Assembly (NCBI GenBank): GCA_958298945.1
Contig: OY282605.1
Location: 8,889,811-8,953,810 of the forward strand
Direction of reading: 5' to 3'
From: Atherix ibis
Taxonomy: Eukaryota; Arthropoda; Insecta; Diptera; Athericidae
DNA length: 64,000 bases
Shown piece after piece: positions 13,884-24,719 of this stretch (positions are counted from its first letter, which is position 1; each line of letters starts with the position of its first letter). The notes beneath the pieces were generated by a model. It was not told the DNA's origin. It saw only the letters and a program-made list of their open reading frames with translations, and made no database searches. Made by a program: the position numbers and the translations under genes.

Positions 13884-14326
13884 TTTTTTTTTTTTATGTA
13901 TGGGTAGGAGGAGATTTCAAGACGCTGTAGAGTTTCTGATCCCTACAGTATATGAGATTTTTACAGACTAAAACCCGCCTACTTTTTCTTTAAATATAAC
14001 TCCCCACACGATCACCGCCAGGTAAATGAAGTCTAGTTTCTTATTTATGCTGGAGGCTACTCTTTTATCTTTCTATCGTCCTGGCGGAACTTATTTATTA
14101 CTCAGGATTCGTATTCAACTTCCACATCGCAGCATGCCTGCCATGTTATCATTTGTGTCATGATGCGTTTGTAGAACAGCTGTCACCGATTATTTTCTCC
14201 ACGCGAAAGTGTGGACAGTGAAAGAAGACCTTCTCGGTTATGGGCCGACAATTAGGACATGTCATATCAACTTCCACCTTACAGCTATACAGATATGCCC
14301 TGAAGCCTCCATGTCCTGTCAGAAAT
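13884..14326 (-). mobile_element. 5'-truncated R1-type non-LTR fragment inside the minisatellite
   Basis: The minus strand starts with a QFLTGHGGFRAYLY-like peptide and a Cys/His cluster (CPNC...HCPHF). This parallels the C-terminal end of the larger element at 24.98-26.87 kb (QLLTGHGCFRAYLH...CHRC...QCPF). The element ends, on the minus strand, in a run of 12 A (T-run at 13884-13895), as for target-primed reverse transcription. Only the last ~440 bp survive. It sits directly between minisatellite units, so it entered after the array formed. A clean target duplication could not be picked out of the repetitive flanks. Confidence 0.65.
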
Positions 14327-14344
14327 TGAACTCACTAATTTTGA

Positions 14345-15915
14345 GCTACCCACACCAAGTTCAATATTGTCAGATCAACACATTTACTACATTTAACATA
14401 TTGAACTGAAAAGAACAATTTTTACTAAATCAATTATCGATGTGATGTGCACCCTTCACCATTGATCAATCCGTTATAAAATGCCGGAAATCATACGACT
14501 TCGAACAAATTGAAAATATTATCTGACTACCATAATAACATTCAATTTACTTTTAAGTGCTTATATAGAAAATAATCTTTTTAATGGAATATTATTATTG
14601 TATTTGAAAACAAATGTTATACGTAATAAGAATTTCGAAAGTGTGAACGTAATTTTCGATGAAATTTAAAAATTATCGAATTTACATATGAAAATCCATA
14701 TCAGCCAGAAAAAGAGTGCACGTGGAAAAACATTACGCATAATCGTGTTTGGATCGAACTTCTCATGTGTAACAACTTAAGAAACTGTACACACGATTGT
14801 CGATTTGTTTGCTATTATTTTATGATAAAATCTTAAAGAAAAAATAATGAAATAAAAACGATCATAGCGTAGAACATAAAATTGCAAAACACACATTTGA
14901 ATTGTGCAAACGAGCAAATGAATACCATTCAGGATATGTAGAGTAGGTGGTGGGGATAGGATAAGAAAGTTAAAGGATAACTTGCAAAGGATTGCGCTGG
15001 TATGTTAAATAATAAGTAATTCTCGTATCTAGGCGAAAAATTATAGAAAAGAAAATTTTATGTATTGCTACATGTTTGCACAATCCTGACAGTCGCTTCT
15101 TTATTAAACAAGGAATGTGCGGTGCTTGGCTCACGTGGTGCCATTCAATGGAAAACAAATAAACTCCACATTATGGTGGGTTGCGCCACCACCAGAAATG
15201 AGTTCATCCTTTGCTCGACGCTTACAATAATCAGATCTAGACACACCCCTGTATATCTAATATCAAAAAGAATATGTGTGTGCGTTGTGCATAGTTTCCA
15301 TATTTGCATCTTGGTAGTGTTCTTCTGCAGCTACATGAGAATCACGGCAGCTCTAAAATTACATTCTTATTTGTTATAGCCGCTGTTCTTATTCCCTTTG
15401 CAAAGTAAAGTGTATCCACTGAATAACGAATGAGGTTCCTTCGCATAATTTATCGTCTAATAAAAATTAAATTAAATTTTCTTATCATACCATGAGTAGA
15501 AAATACCGAACTCGGCGGTTAAAGGAGTCATGAACCAGAATTAGAAAATAATGTGGGTCATTGGATTTGAATTTTGTGAGGGGGGAAAAGAATGCAAGGA
15601 TAATATTCCATGTTACTGAGAAAATTATTTTAAATCGAAATGCCACAAAAGTAGAAAATTTTACTTTTATTGTCGTATTAAAACATTGAATATTACCGAA
15701 AATTGTGCTGTTGTTTTCTTAATGCGGAAATAATGGTTCTACTGTCGGAGCTTATTAAAATATGGATACTTTATCATAAGAAGAGTACCTTTTAATGAAA
15801 TAGTGCCTAAAAGTTATAATTCAAATTTGTTTTTTGTCGAGTGACTTTAGAATCCATCGATCGGTATTACGACTGTCGAACCAATTCCAGAAAATTTAAC
15901 ATTTCCAATAGATTT
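14345..15915. other. Intron 1 spacer, no gene recognised
   Basis: No array or coding signal is convincing. The short open frames 14970-15158 (minus) and 15065-15379 (plus) overlap one another and have no motif. The stretch 15850-15890 (CGATCGGTATTACGACTGTCGAACC) resembles part of the ~455-bp repeat at 57.3 kb. Confidence 0.35.
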
Positions 15916-15919
15916 AATT

Positions 15920-18893
15920 TTTTTTTTTCTGTAGCTCCAAAAAAAACAGTTCAACTACGTCAAATGGAGTCCAACTGACGTTAAAAAAATATCAAAATTA
16001 CGCATTCTGTAAACTCTTGGCGTTGTAAGGCTTTTGCCGCTGTTTTATTGACACAACTTATGCCACAGATCAAAATATTCCGACCGAAAAAGGTCGCTTA
16101 TCACACGGCTAAAGCGATTAGAATTGACGGTAAGGGTATCTCCTTCTTGATTTTCAAAGAAATACGGATCAATGACACCTCCAAATCAAAATGCATACCA
16201 CACAGTCACTTCTCCAAAGTTATTTGTGAATTTTCAGAGCCTCATATATGGTAATTTTGCTTACTTACGTATTTACGTAGCGAGAAATGAGCCTCATTTG
16301 ACGATCTCCTCTTACCGCGCGAGATGTGGCTACCCCAAAAATTGTCACTTTTATAGAAATTTTGAGCTGCGATTTGGCCATTACTTGAAGGATGTTGGTT
16401 TTTGAATGCTCTGAAATTTGAGGTCTATCTTCGTCAATATGGTTTTTTGCTTAGCTCCAAAAAAAACAGTACGACGACGTCAAATGGAGTCCAATTGACG
16501 ACAAACAATATCCAAATTATGGCTTTGAGAACTCTTTAGAGAATAAAGCCAACATTTGTTGTGTTATGAGGCTTTTGCCGCTGTTTTGTTGACACAATAT
16601 ATAGTTTAAATCAAAATATTAAAGTTCAGACTGAAAAATGTGAACATACGGCCACACTGCAGACGATCTACTCTTCATACGCAAGATGTGGCTACCCCCA
16701 AAATTGCCACTTTTATAGAAACTTTTATTATTTTTCTTAAGGTTAAATTTATGAAATGGCAATTCTTATACTAAATATATACCACCTTGGATGACAAATA
16801 AGTTTAGAAGTTGTTAAATGACAGGGTTCTACCGTTATTTCAACTAATATTCATTGTGTATCTTTTTAAGAAACTTAAAAATTTTTTAATTAATAAAAAT
16901 ACATAAATAAGGCGAAGACATATTTTATTTAAAAGATAATTTCCTGCCTTTAGAAATCAAAAATAATTTTGCAACAATATTTTCGCTTCTTAACTAAACC
17001 ACTGAGCCAAACAAAAAAACAGCTTCCGTGCGTTTTGCAAATGGACGACTTATTTTCGAAGTAAATTTGGATAATCTGGCAACGTTGTTCAAGTTTAGTC
17101 TATCAATGATGAAATGGCGAACTATATTAATTAAAAATCGTTGACAAACTTTGACAGATGACAAACTTTGGCGGTGTCAAATTGAGGGTAAATTGACAGA
17201 TGCATTGTGTGAAATTACGTTGTTGCCAAAATGTTACCTTGAATTAATCGATAGTAGTGCCATCTTGTTGGAACCACATTTTATCGGTTTCCATGTTTCC
17301 AAGAATATGTCATTGTTCATGACCCTGTAACGCAGCGGAAGCAACAGCAGGCACCTATGATACCCCCTGCATGTAAGTCCCATCAAACCGCGCATTTTTG
17401 TCAATTTATCTCACTCTGGAACCGACAATTTCGTTTCTTAACTAACCTATTGAGTCAAAAATATCCTCAACACTAAAAATGATTTTACGATAAAACAGCT
17501 TCCGTGCGTTTTGCAAATGGACGACTTATTTTCGAAGTAAATTTGGATAATATGGCAACGTTGTTCAAGCTTCAGTCTATCAATGATGAAATGGCGAACT
17601 ATATTAATTAAAAATCGTTGACAAACTTTGACAGATGACAAACTTTGGCGGTGCCAAATTGAGGGTAAATTGACAGATGCATTGTGTGAAATTACGTTGT
17701 TGCCAAAATGTTACCTTCAATTAATCGATAGTAGTGCCATCTTGTTGGAACCACATGTTATCGGTTTCCATGTTTCCAAGAATATGTCATTGTTCATGAC
17801 CCTGTAACGCAGCGGAAGCAACAGGCACCTATGATACCCCCTGCATGTAAGCCCCATCAAACAGCGCATTTTTGTCAATTTATCTCACTCTGGAACCGAC
17901 AATTTCGTTTCTTAACTAACCTATTGAGTCAAAAATATCCTCAACACTAAAAATGATTTTACGATAAAACAGCTTCCGTGCGTTTTGCAAATGGACGACT
18001 TATTTTCGAAGTAAATTTGGATAATATGGCAACGTTGTTCAAGCTTCAGTCTATCAATGATGAAATGGCGAACTATATTAATTAAAAATCGTTGACAAAC
18101 TTTGACAGATGACAAACTTTGGCGGTGTCAAATTGAGGGTAAATTGACAGATGCATTGTGTGAAATTACGTTGTTGCCAAAATGTTACGTTCAATTAATC
18201 GATAGTAGTGCCATCTTGTTGGAACCACATGTTATCGGTTTCCATGTTTCCAAGAATATGTCATTGTTCATGACCCTGTAACGCAGCGGAAGCAACAGGC
18301 ACCTATGATACCCCCTGCATGTAAGCCCCATCAAACAGCGCATTTTTGTCAATTTATCTCACTCTGGAACCGACGATTTCGTTTCTTAACTAACCCATTG
18401 AGTCAAAAATATCCTCAAAGCTAAAAATGATTTTACGATAAAACAGCTTCCGTGCGTTTTGCAAATGGACGACTTATTTTCGAAGTAAATTCAGATAATC
18501 TGGCAACGTTGTTCAAGCTTAAGACTATCCATGATGAAATGGCGAACTATATTAATGAAAAATCGTTGACAAGCTTTGACAGATGACAATCGGTTGAATA
18601 GCCTTATCCTATTTGAGGTTCTATCACACCAAACAAAGGACATTTTTCTTGCTCTCCCAAAAGTCGACTAAGACTTTACTAAAAATCCAATTCTGAAAGT
18701 TAAAATTTCTAATTGAATAAATCTCCTTACATAATTACTTTTGTAATATCTGAAAAGCCTTTAATTACTCAATTTGGTTTATTATGAATAAAGGCACTAA
18801 CAACAAACAGTGCTGGTAATAATGACAAATTGAAAAATTCCAATTTTAGTCGTCTTAAAAGTAGAAAATTCATTAGAAATTTTACGATCGATG
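15920..18893. repeat. Dispersed repeat family copy 1, containing a 474-bp tandem array
   Basis: It matches 27284-28526 at both ends: near 15931 (TAGCTCCAAAA then ACAGTTCAACTACGTCAAAT) and at the right end (AAGTCGACTAAGACTTTACT through TTCATTAGAAATTTTACGA). The shared right boundary, ending in a GTAGAA/TTCTAC stem, suggests a real element end and could fit a Helentron/DINE-like element, though I cannot prove the class. On the minus strand 16080-16320 retains pieces of a DD41D-type transposase (SLRKYVSKQN, ENSQITLEK). Confidence 0.7.
16975..18592. repeat. 474-bp tandem array (about 3.3 copies)
   Basis: The anchor CAGCTTCCGTGCGTTTTGCA occurs at 17020, 17496, 17970 and 18444, giving periods of 476, 474 and 474. 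The second and third units are almost identical (the same 64-codon minus-strand frame appears at 17447-17641 and 17921-18115), so part of the amplification is recent. The fourth unit breaks off near 18592. The sister element at 27.3-28.5 kb has about one copy (anchor near 27930). Confidence 0.93.
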
Positions 18894-19134
18894 GAAATTA
18901 TTCAATTCGTCAATACGATGGGACTCTCTCTGTCAGGCCAAGTGTGACAGTGTATGGTGAACTTTCCTTTTACAATTTGATTTTGACAAAATCTCACAAT
19001 TCTAATTAGTTCCTCCAACCCCAACTCCCCACCAAAATAAATAATAAACTCGTGCAATAGAATATTTATAGATGAAAAGTTTTTATTGAGTTTTTGGAAA
19101 ATATATTGTAATATATTCTCATTCGTACTTACTA

Positions 19135-19198
19135 GTTTTGTAATTTGGTAATTTGGTAATTTTGTAATTTTGTAATTTGGTAATTTTGTTATATTTTG
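19135..19198. repeat. Short minisatellite, TTTGGTAA/TTTTGTAA units
   Basis: Seven or so copies of an 8-10-bp unit (GTAATTTGGTAATTTTGTAA). The flanking region 18894-19740 is otherwise unremarkable AT-rich intron. Confidence 0.7.
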
Positions 19199-19744
19199 TG
19201 ATGGCCTTCAATTACTCTTTTGTGATGTACACTCTTCTGATTAATAATCAATTATAAAAGCATTATTTCTGATGGTGGTAAATCTTTTGGAAAGCTCTGT
19301 TCAAACAAATTTTGATAAGAAATTGAATATTATTTGTCAATTAAACTCTTAAATTATTGTAACAATTTTGAATGAGTTTCGATTTTACTAAACAACTCGA
19401 ATCTATCTTTTAATACCCAGCGATTTGAATATATTTAATGCTAATTGAAATTTTAATGGTCTTCAATTTGGAAAAGTTTTTTGTTGATATTATTTTATGT
19501 AATTTTCAATTAATTTCGTTAACTTTTAATGATTGCGTTGCTGTGTAATTCTTTGGTTGTTGTTTTTTTCTGCATCTAAATTTATCTTGTTTTTTGGTCC
19601 AAATTAACATAAAACAAGTGAAATTATTATGAACATTAAAAAACAAATAATATAAAGAAAGCTTCAAGAAGATGTCCTTGTTCGCATATCCAAGTTTTAG
19701 AAATTATACTAACAAAATTATCGAAGAAATAAATGTTTCCAATC

Positions 19745-20225
19745 GTTATGAGTCTTCCTCCCAAAAATTTTAAGCCCTCGGAAATTAAATCTTACTATTC
19801 AGCGCCATCCTAATGAAAAAAAAGCTCCTGGTTATGATCTAATAACAGCTCCTATTTTGAAGCAAATTTCCCGAAAAGCTTTAGTTATAATTGTGCACAA
19901 CCTATTTTCCCTTACTATGGAAATTTACTGTTATTAAAATGATTCCTAAACCAAAAAAAAAAACCATTAATTCTCCTTCCTCCTATAGAGACCTATCAGC
20001 CTCTTATCAATTCTTAGTAAGACTTTTGAAAAAACTCCTATTAAAACAACTCTACCCAATTCTAGTTATTGGAATAATTATTCCTGATCACCAATTTGGC
20101 TTCTGATCTGAAGACTCCACTATCCAACAATGCCATCGCATTGTTGATCACAATGCATCCTCTCTTGAAAGTAAAGAGTATTGCCCAGAAGTATTTTTAG
20201 ATATCTCCCTAGACGCTCGAAACTA
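19745..20225 (+). pseudogene. Reverse transcriptase fragment of a jockey-type non-LTR element
   Basis: Across shifting frames the plus strand gives KKAPGYDLITAPILKQISRK, then a VIKMIPKPKKK-like block, then SYRPISLL-like and IPDHQFGF. These are the palm motifs that open the RT domain of jockey-type elements (APGYDxIT, IPKPGK, YRPISLL, DHQFGF). Several frameshifts and stops break it; FADD and downstream parts are absent. It is a decayed remnant in the sense orientation of the host intron. Confidence 0.75.
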
Positions 20226-20803
20226 ACAATCAAAAGTAATAAAACCTATTTGGACTAATGGACTTGAACTTTAGGGTTCAACGAAACGTTCCAATTCCGG
20301 TTATGTTGAAGTGTCATATTTTTGTTATGTTTACTTTATTCGTGGAGCAAAAACGAAAAGACATGGAATCAACTATTACTAGAGTATGTTTTTACACCGT
20401 ACAAGTCATGGAGGACGTATTGCAGTTGGTTTTGATGTTGAAATATACATCACGTTCTGGTTTCTAGCAAATACTGAAAGTGTACTGCAGAAAGCAGTGT
20501 CCATCGAATTTTCTACCGCGTCGTGAAATGGCTTGTCGAAGTGAGTGTCAATTACATAAAATGGCCAACAGCATCCGAAATGCAAAATAACCAGGTGAAA
20601 TTTGCAGCTATGAAAGGTGTACCCGGTGTTGTTGGGGCTATTGATGGTTCCTTCTAAACGTGACAAACAAGCATACTGTAATAGGAAAAAATATTATAGT
20701 CTGATTTTACAGTAAATTGTAAACGCCGAGAAAAAGTTTATAGATGTGCACTCTATGAAATCAACATTTTACAGGCGTATTACTGGGGATGAGTCCATAA
20801 TTA

Positions 20804-21529
20804 CCAGGTGTATAAGCTTAAATTCGCTGTTTGGTCCCAGATGGCGTGAGTAAGCTTATTAAGCTACCATGGGCACGCCATAATTTTTTTTTATGAGTTT
20901 GACATCTGTCAACATTAATCAGTGCACATTGTCAGCAATTTCGTACAACAAAATACATTTTTTCTTTGGTAATCATGTCTAGTTTTTTGCCAGAAGAAGA
21001 GCATATGCGGGAAGCTCTGCTTTTCTGCTTCAATTTACACAAATCAGTTGTCTATGAGATGTTAAAACCTGGTGAAACTGTCAATGCCCACCGCTACCAC
21101 CAACAACTGATCAAATTGCACCGTTCTCTGCGTGAAAAAAGGACGGATTATCAACAAAGACATGACAAGCTGATTTTCCTCCACGACAACGCACCATCGC
21201 ACACGTCAAAAATGGTCCGAAACTACTTGGAGACAGTCAAGTGGGAGGTGCTACCCCACTCCGCTTATTCACCAGACCTGGCCCCTTCCGACTAGCACCG
21301 GTTTTCATCGATGGGCCACGCGCTCGCTGAGCAGCACTTCGATTCTTACGAAAACGTGCGAAAATTGCTTGATGAGTGGTTTGCCTCGAAAGAGAAGGAA
21401 TTTTTTTGTTGTGGTAGTCACAAATTGCCCGAGAAATGGGAAAAATGTGTAGCTAGATAGGGCAAGTACTTTGAATAAATTTGTTTTTGCTTTCTATGAA
21501 AAACAGAGGATTTAAGCTTATACACCTAG
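20804..21529 (+). mobile_element. mariner (DD34D) element, internally deleted, 726 bp
   Basis: It is flanked by TA (20802-20803 and 21530-21531). The left end is CCAGGTGTATAAGCTTAAAT; the right end is its inverse (ATTTAAGCTTATACACC, with one change). Compared with the copy at 44.0-45.3 kb it lacks about 540 bp. It has landed inside a Harbinger relic whose reading continues on both sides, giving a clear order of events: Harbinger first, mariner second. Confidence 0.9.
20975..21460 (+). pseudogene. Truncated mariner transposase
   Basis: It starts MSSFLPEEEHMREALLFCFN and then jumps directly from NLHKS to VVYEMLKPGETVNAHRYHQQ. The whole middle of the protein is missing, including the helix-turn-helix end and the first catalytic Asp (TDDEKW in the other copy). 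The second Asp lies in LHDNAPSHTS and the third in SPDLAPSD; the spacing of 34 residues marks it as DD34D. A TAG replaces the Tyr after the third Asp, and the frame then continues to a TAG at 21458-21460 (CCGSHKLPEKWEKCVAR). It cannot be active. Confidence 0.9.
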
Positions 21530-21567
21530 TATACTAGGAGGTGTTCTACTTAGAGACTCAGCAGATA

Positions 21568-22649
21568 CAGGGTTGACCATTTAGAAGTTCCATTTTAAAA
21601 AGTAAATAAAAAACAACTAGTGTATGTTTTTTTAAATTTCTCTCCTCCAAAGAAAATAATCCAACGGGCTCAAATCACAGCTCCGAGGCGGCAAATTTAC
21701 ATCAGAATTTCGGCTGATTATTCGGTTTTCGAAAGCAGTGCCCAAAAGTTGGATTGTTACGTTGGCTGTGTGGGAAGTGGCCCCGTCCTGTTGAAACCAA
21801 ATGTCGTCTATGCCATTCTCTTCAACTTTTAGAAACAAAAATTCGTTGAGAATGTCACGATAGCGCTCACCATTGACCGTTACGGCGGCTCCTTCATCGT
21901 TTTCGAAGAAAAACGGGCCAATGACGCCCCCAGCCCAAAATCCGCACCAAACCGTGACTCGTTGTGGATGCATCGGCTTTTTCATGGTGACGTATGGATT
22001 TTCTGAGCCCCAGATGCGACAATTTTGTTTGTTGACATACCCACCGAGGTGGAAATGGGCCTCATTCAAAACATAATTTTTTGGTAAAAATTCTCGTCTT
22101 CGGCCAATTGATCTTGAGCCCATTGGGCAAACCGAAAACGCATCGGATGGTCATGCGGCTTTAGTTGTTGGACTAATTGGACTTTGTAAGCTTTCATCCC
22201 GAGGTCTTTGTGCAAAATTATCAACAGAGAAGTGCGAGAAATGTTCAATTCCTGAGAACGGTGACGAGTTGATGTTGATGGATGATCACGGACATTTTCA
22301 GCAATGGCGGCAATATTTTCGGTCGTACGCACTGTATTAGAGCGGGAACGAGTTGCTTTGGCAACCAACAAACCAGTTTAGCGAACTCGCTTCACGAATT
22401 TGTCCACAAGTTGACGTGATGGCATTCGATCTTTGCTCTTTTTTTTCAAATTTCTCACAGTTTGGGTTGAAGACTCACCACTTTGGAAGTAAGTTCTCAA
22501 TATTTCCTATTTTTCTTCAAGCGTATGGATTACCATTTCGTAAAATTCAGACTTTCAACTAACAATCGGTCAATACGTGATGATATTTAACACTCAAGTA
22601 CTTTATATAAATAGTGATTCAAAATGCAACCGCTAGATGGACCACCCTA
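21568..22649 (-). mobile_element. DD41D (rosa-like) Tc1/mariner element, about 1.08 kb
   Basis: TA flanks both ends (21566-21567 and 22650-22651). The left end reads CAGGGTTGACCATTTAGAAG and the right end, on the other strand, TAGGGTGGTCCATCTAGCGG. The transposase lies on the minus strand. It abuts the Harbinger relic, so several elements have piled into one spot. Confidence 0.8.
21632..22560 (-). pseudogene. DD41D transposase, frameshifted
   Basis: The N-terminal part (22371-22066) has a winged-helix-like DNA-binding section: VRDHPSTSTRHRSQELNISR, then YKVQLVQQLKPHDHPMRF. The catalytic part is in another frame (22123-21632): LNEAHFHLGGYVNKQNCRIW, VTVWCGFWAGGVIGPFFFEN, VTVNGERYRDILNEFL, IWFQQDGATSHTA and PPRSCDLSPLDYFLW. 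Between the Asp of QQDGA and the Asp of PLDY there are 41 residues, the signature of the rosa group of Tc1/mariner. The region 5' of 22371 is degraded. At least one frameshift and a C-terminal truncation make it inactive. Confidence 0.85.
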
Positions 22650-22651
22650 TA

Positions 22652-24143
22652 CCATCTATTGACAAAATCCGCAATCAATTAGTTGCCAACCTAATAATTG
22701 CATTTTTAATTTAATGCATTCGATATTCGACTTGTAATTTTATTTCATAGATAATTTCTTCTTTAAAAATATTACCTTTTTTTTAAAAAAAAGAAAAAAA
22801 AACAATTTACTTCATGGAATTTTTCTTACGATGTGAATCGTTTAACATTAATTATTGTTTAGAATTCTAGGCACTATGAATACTTTTGCCCATAAGAAAT
22901 TTTTCACTATTTAAAAGAATAATAAATGACTAGTTCTCTTTTCAATCTTCGAAACGTGTTCGAATATAAATAAGTCGATACGTATTATAAACTATGGAAG
23001 AAGAAGAAGAAAAAAGGTAAAAACTGAAGAAGAAAAAAAATTCCGTCTCACTCGAAAGAATTTCAAAACTATTTAAAACTATTTCACAAACGGACGCGTA
23101 CATTATTCGATATATAAAAAAAAAAAAAAACAAAGATCGATTCACGTAAATAAATGTTAAATAACCAATTGGAAAAAGAAAGAAAAACTTAAGATTATTG
23201 TGAATAAAAGTTTGTTAGATACAATTTATGAAAAAAGAATCTTTTAAGGTACAGCAATCCCCATTTTACTCATTTTTTCTCTTTTTTATCATAAAGAGAA
23301 AAAGTGACTAAAATGGGGATTTTATTTTTTAAAAAATTATAAAAATATTATATACGAAATAATAGACTTTGTCCCACTAAGCATATGAAAGGGTTAAGAG
23401 GTGTCGAGGAGTCACCTTACTCTTAGTCAGTGTCCTTGTTGAGAAGATATGATAAATTTCTTCGAATCGTCACAGTTGGCAGCTCTGCGCTTGAGAAGTT
23501 TTCTGTCTTTTACCTTTCATATTTTCTTACAATGTCACACCCGTTTCCGTTTTTAGATTCTTCATATTCTATCATAATAAAACTCTAAACAATTAATGTA
23601 TGAGTTTTAAATAATAAAATGATGAATCCTCTCCTCTCAGTAAACAGTAGCTTCCGTCCAATTATCTTCACGTTTTATTCATGGAGAAAATTCTTGAATG
23701 CCGACAACTGAGCCGGTCTAAACAATTCTTTTAGTGAACGCACGTGTAACCTTCTTCATTAAACCTAAAGAAGAAAAAAAAAACCAATAAAAATTCTATG
23801 TGAATCTTTGGAAATATTCTAATTGTCAAGATGGTTTAAGTATTCATAAGAAGAGAAGCGGAAAAAAAATAACAAAAACAACTAAGGAATCTTCAAAGTT
23901 TTTTAATCCACTCTGAAAAGTTGCTGCAAATGTTTAAGTCTCCTCGTGTCGCGCGGTCGTACCGTAGAGCTAAGAGAAAGCGTGCGTAGCTCCACATTTT
24001 GTTCTAGTTTCAAATGAATACGAAATTCCTATGAATAATAACTAAACGGCGAAACAATTTGAATTTTATAATAAACATTTTATTTTCCAAAAAAAAAAAA
24101 TTTTAAATCTTTTCGTTATGATTATCGTTATTATTATTTGCAG
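22652..24143. other. End of intron 1, no gene; one strong hairpin
   Basis: AT-rich with purine tracts. The only structure I see is an imperfect inverted repeat at 23256-23321: 29-bp arms with two mismatches around an 8-nt loop, arms beginning AATCCCCATTTTA. It could be a foldback relic or a transcribed hairpin. Confidence 0.5.
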
Positions 24144-24235
24144 AGTTTTCAAGAAGAGCTCGTCCAATGGAAAGATAACCGTCTATTTGGGTAAAAGAGA
24201 TTTCGTCGATCACATTACTCACGTTGATCCAATTG
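24144..24235 (+). CDS. krz: Beta-arrestin exon 2: N-domain strand I, phosphate sensor and polar-core Asp
   Basis: Residues 30-60 plus the first base of codon 61. It reads [20 protein letters not shown] then [12 protein letters not shown]33 and K34 match the paired lysines (K10/K11 of arrestin-2) that hold the arrestin C-tail and later detect receptor phosphates. D49 in KRDFVD matches the polar-core aspartate D26. The acceptor is TTATTATTTGCAG|AG and the donor ATTG|GTAAGT. The split codon AG|A restores Arg and the split G|AT restores Asp of the DGVV motif in the next exon. No frameshift or substitution at a key residue is seen. This is a diagnostic arrestin segment, so identity is secure. Confidence 0.93.
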
Positions 24236-24719
24236 GTAAGTATTATAAAAAAAATATTAAATATTCAATATAAAATATATAAAATTTGATTATGCTTCTT
24301 TTTTTGTTTTATCTGATTGGCAAAAAAGTGAAATTCTATTTTATTTAACTTATTTATACAAATATGTTTGTAAGAAAAAATCCATATTCTCAGTATTTTT
24401 ATCTGCACAGACATTAAGGAAATTTTTATTTATTCCAGTTTTTTTTTTCATTGGTAATGTAAGATTTTGTTTATTCGAAACGATATAATTTCCATATTTA
24501 AAGGAGAAAAAAAAACGATTTAATTTGAATCAATTTTACTTATTTTATTTTATTTTATTATTTGGTAATTGTTTGGAAGTTTTTATGACTACAATTTCGA
24601 AAAGTAGCCGACGACATTATTTTGTATATGAATTTCTGGTTTTTTTTTTGTTTGCCTATTTATTTGGATCAAGTTGAGTTGGAACTAGAATATTTTGGGA
24701 TATTTTTGGGCCAAAAATT

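Larger units (their letters stand above)
20405..21590 (+). pseudogene. PIF/Harbinger transposase relic, interrupted by a mariner
   Basis: Broken frames give WFLANTES, VVKWLVEVSVNYIKWPTASE, MKGVPGVVGAIDGSF and KKYYSLILQ, then RRITGDESIIT up to the mariner at 20804. After the mariner, LGGVLLRDSADTG resumes. VVGAIDG holds the first catalytic Asp of the PIF/Harbinger DDE domain, and LGD/RDSA-like sequence holds the second. At least three frameshifts are seen. The class is well supported by motif order, although no terminal repeats were found. Confidence 0.75.

Noticed and set aside
17447..18115. Two identical 64-codon minus-strand frames
   Set aside because: They arise from the 474-bp tandem repeat; identity reflects the recent duplication, not a conserved protein.
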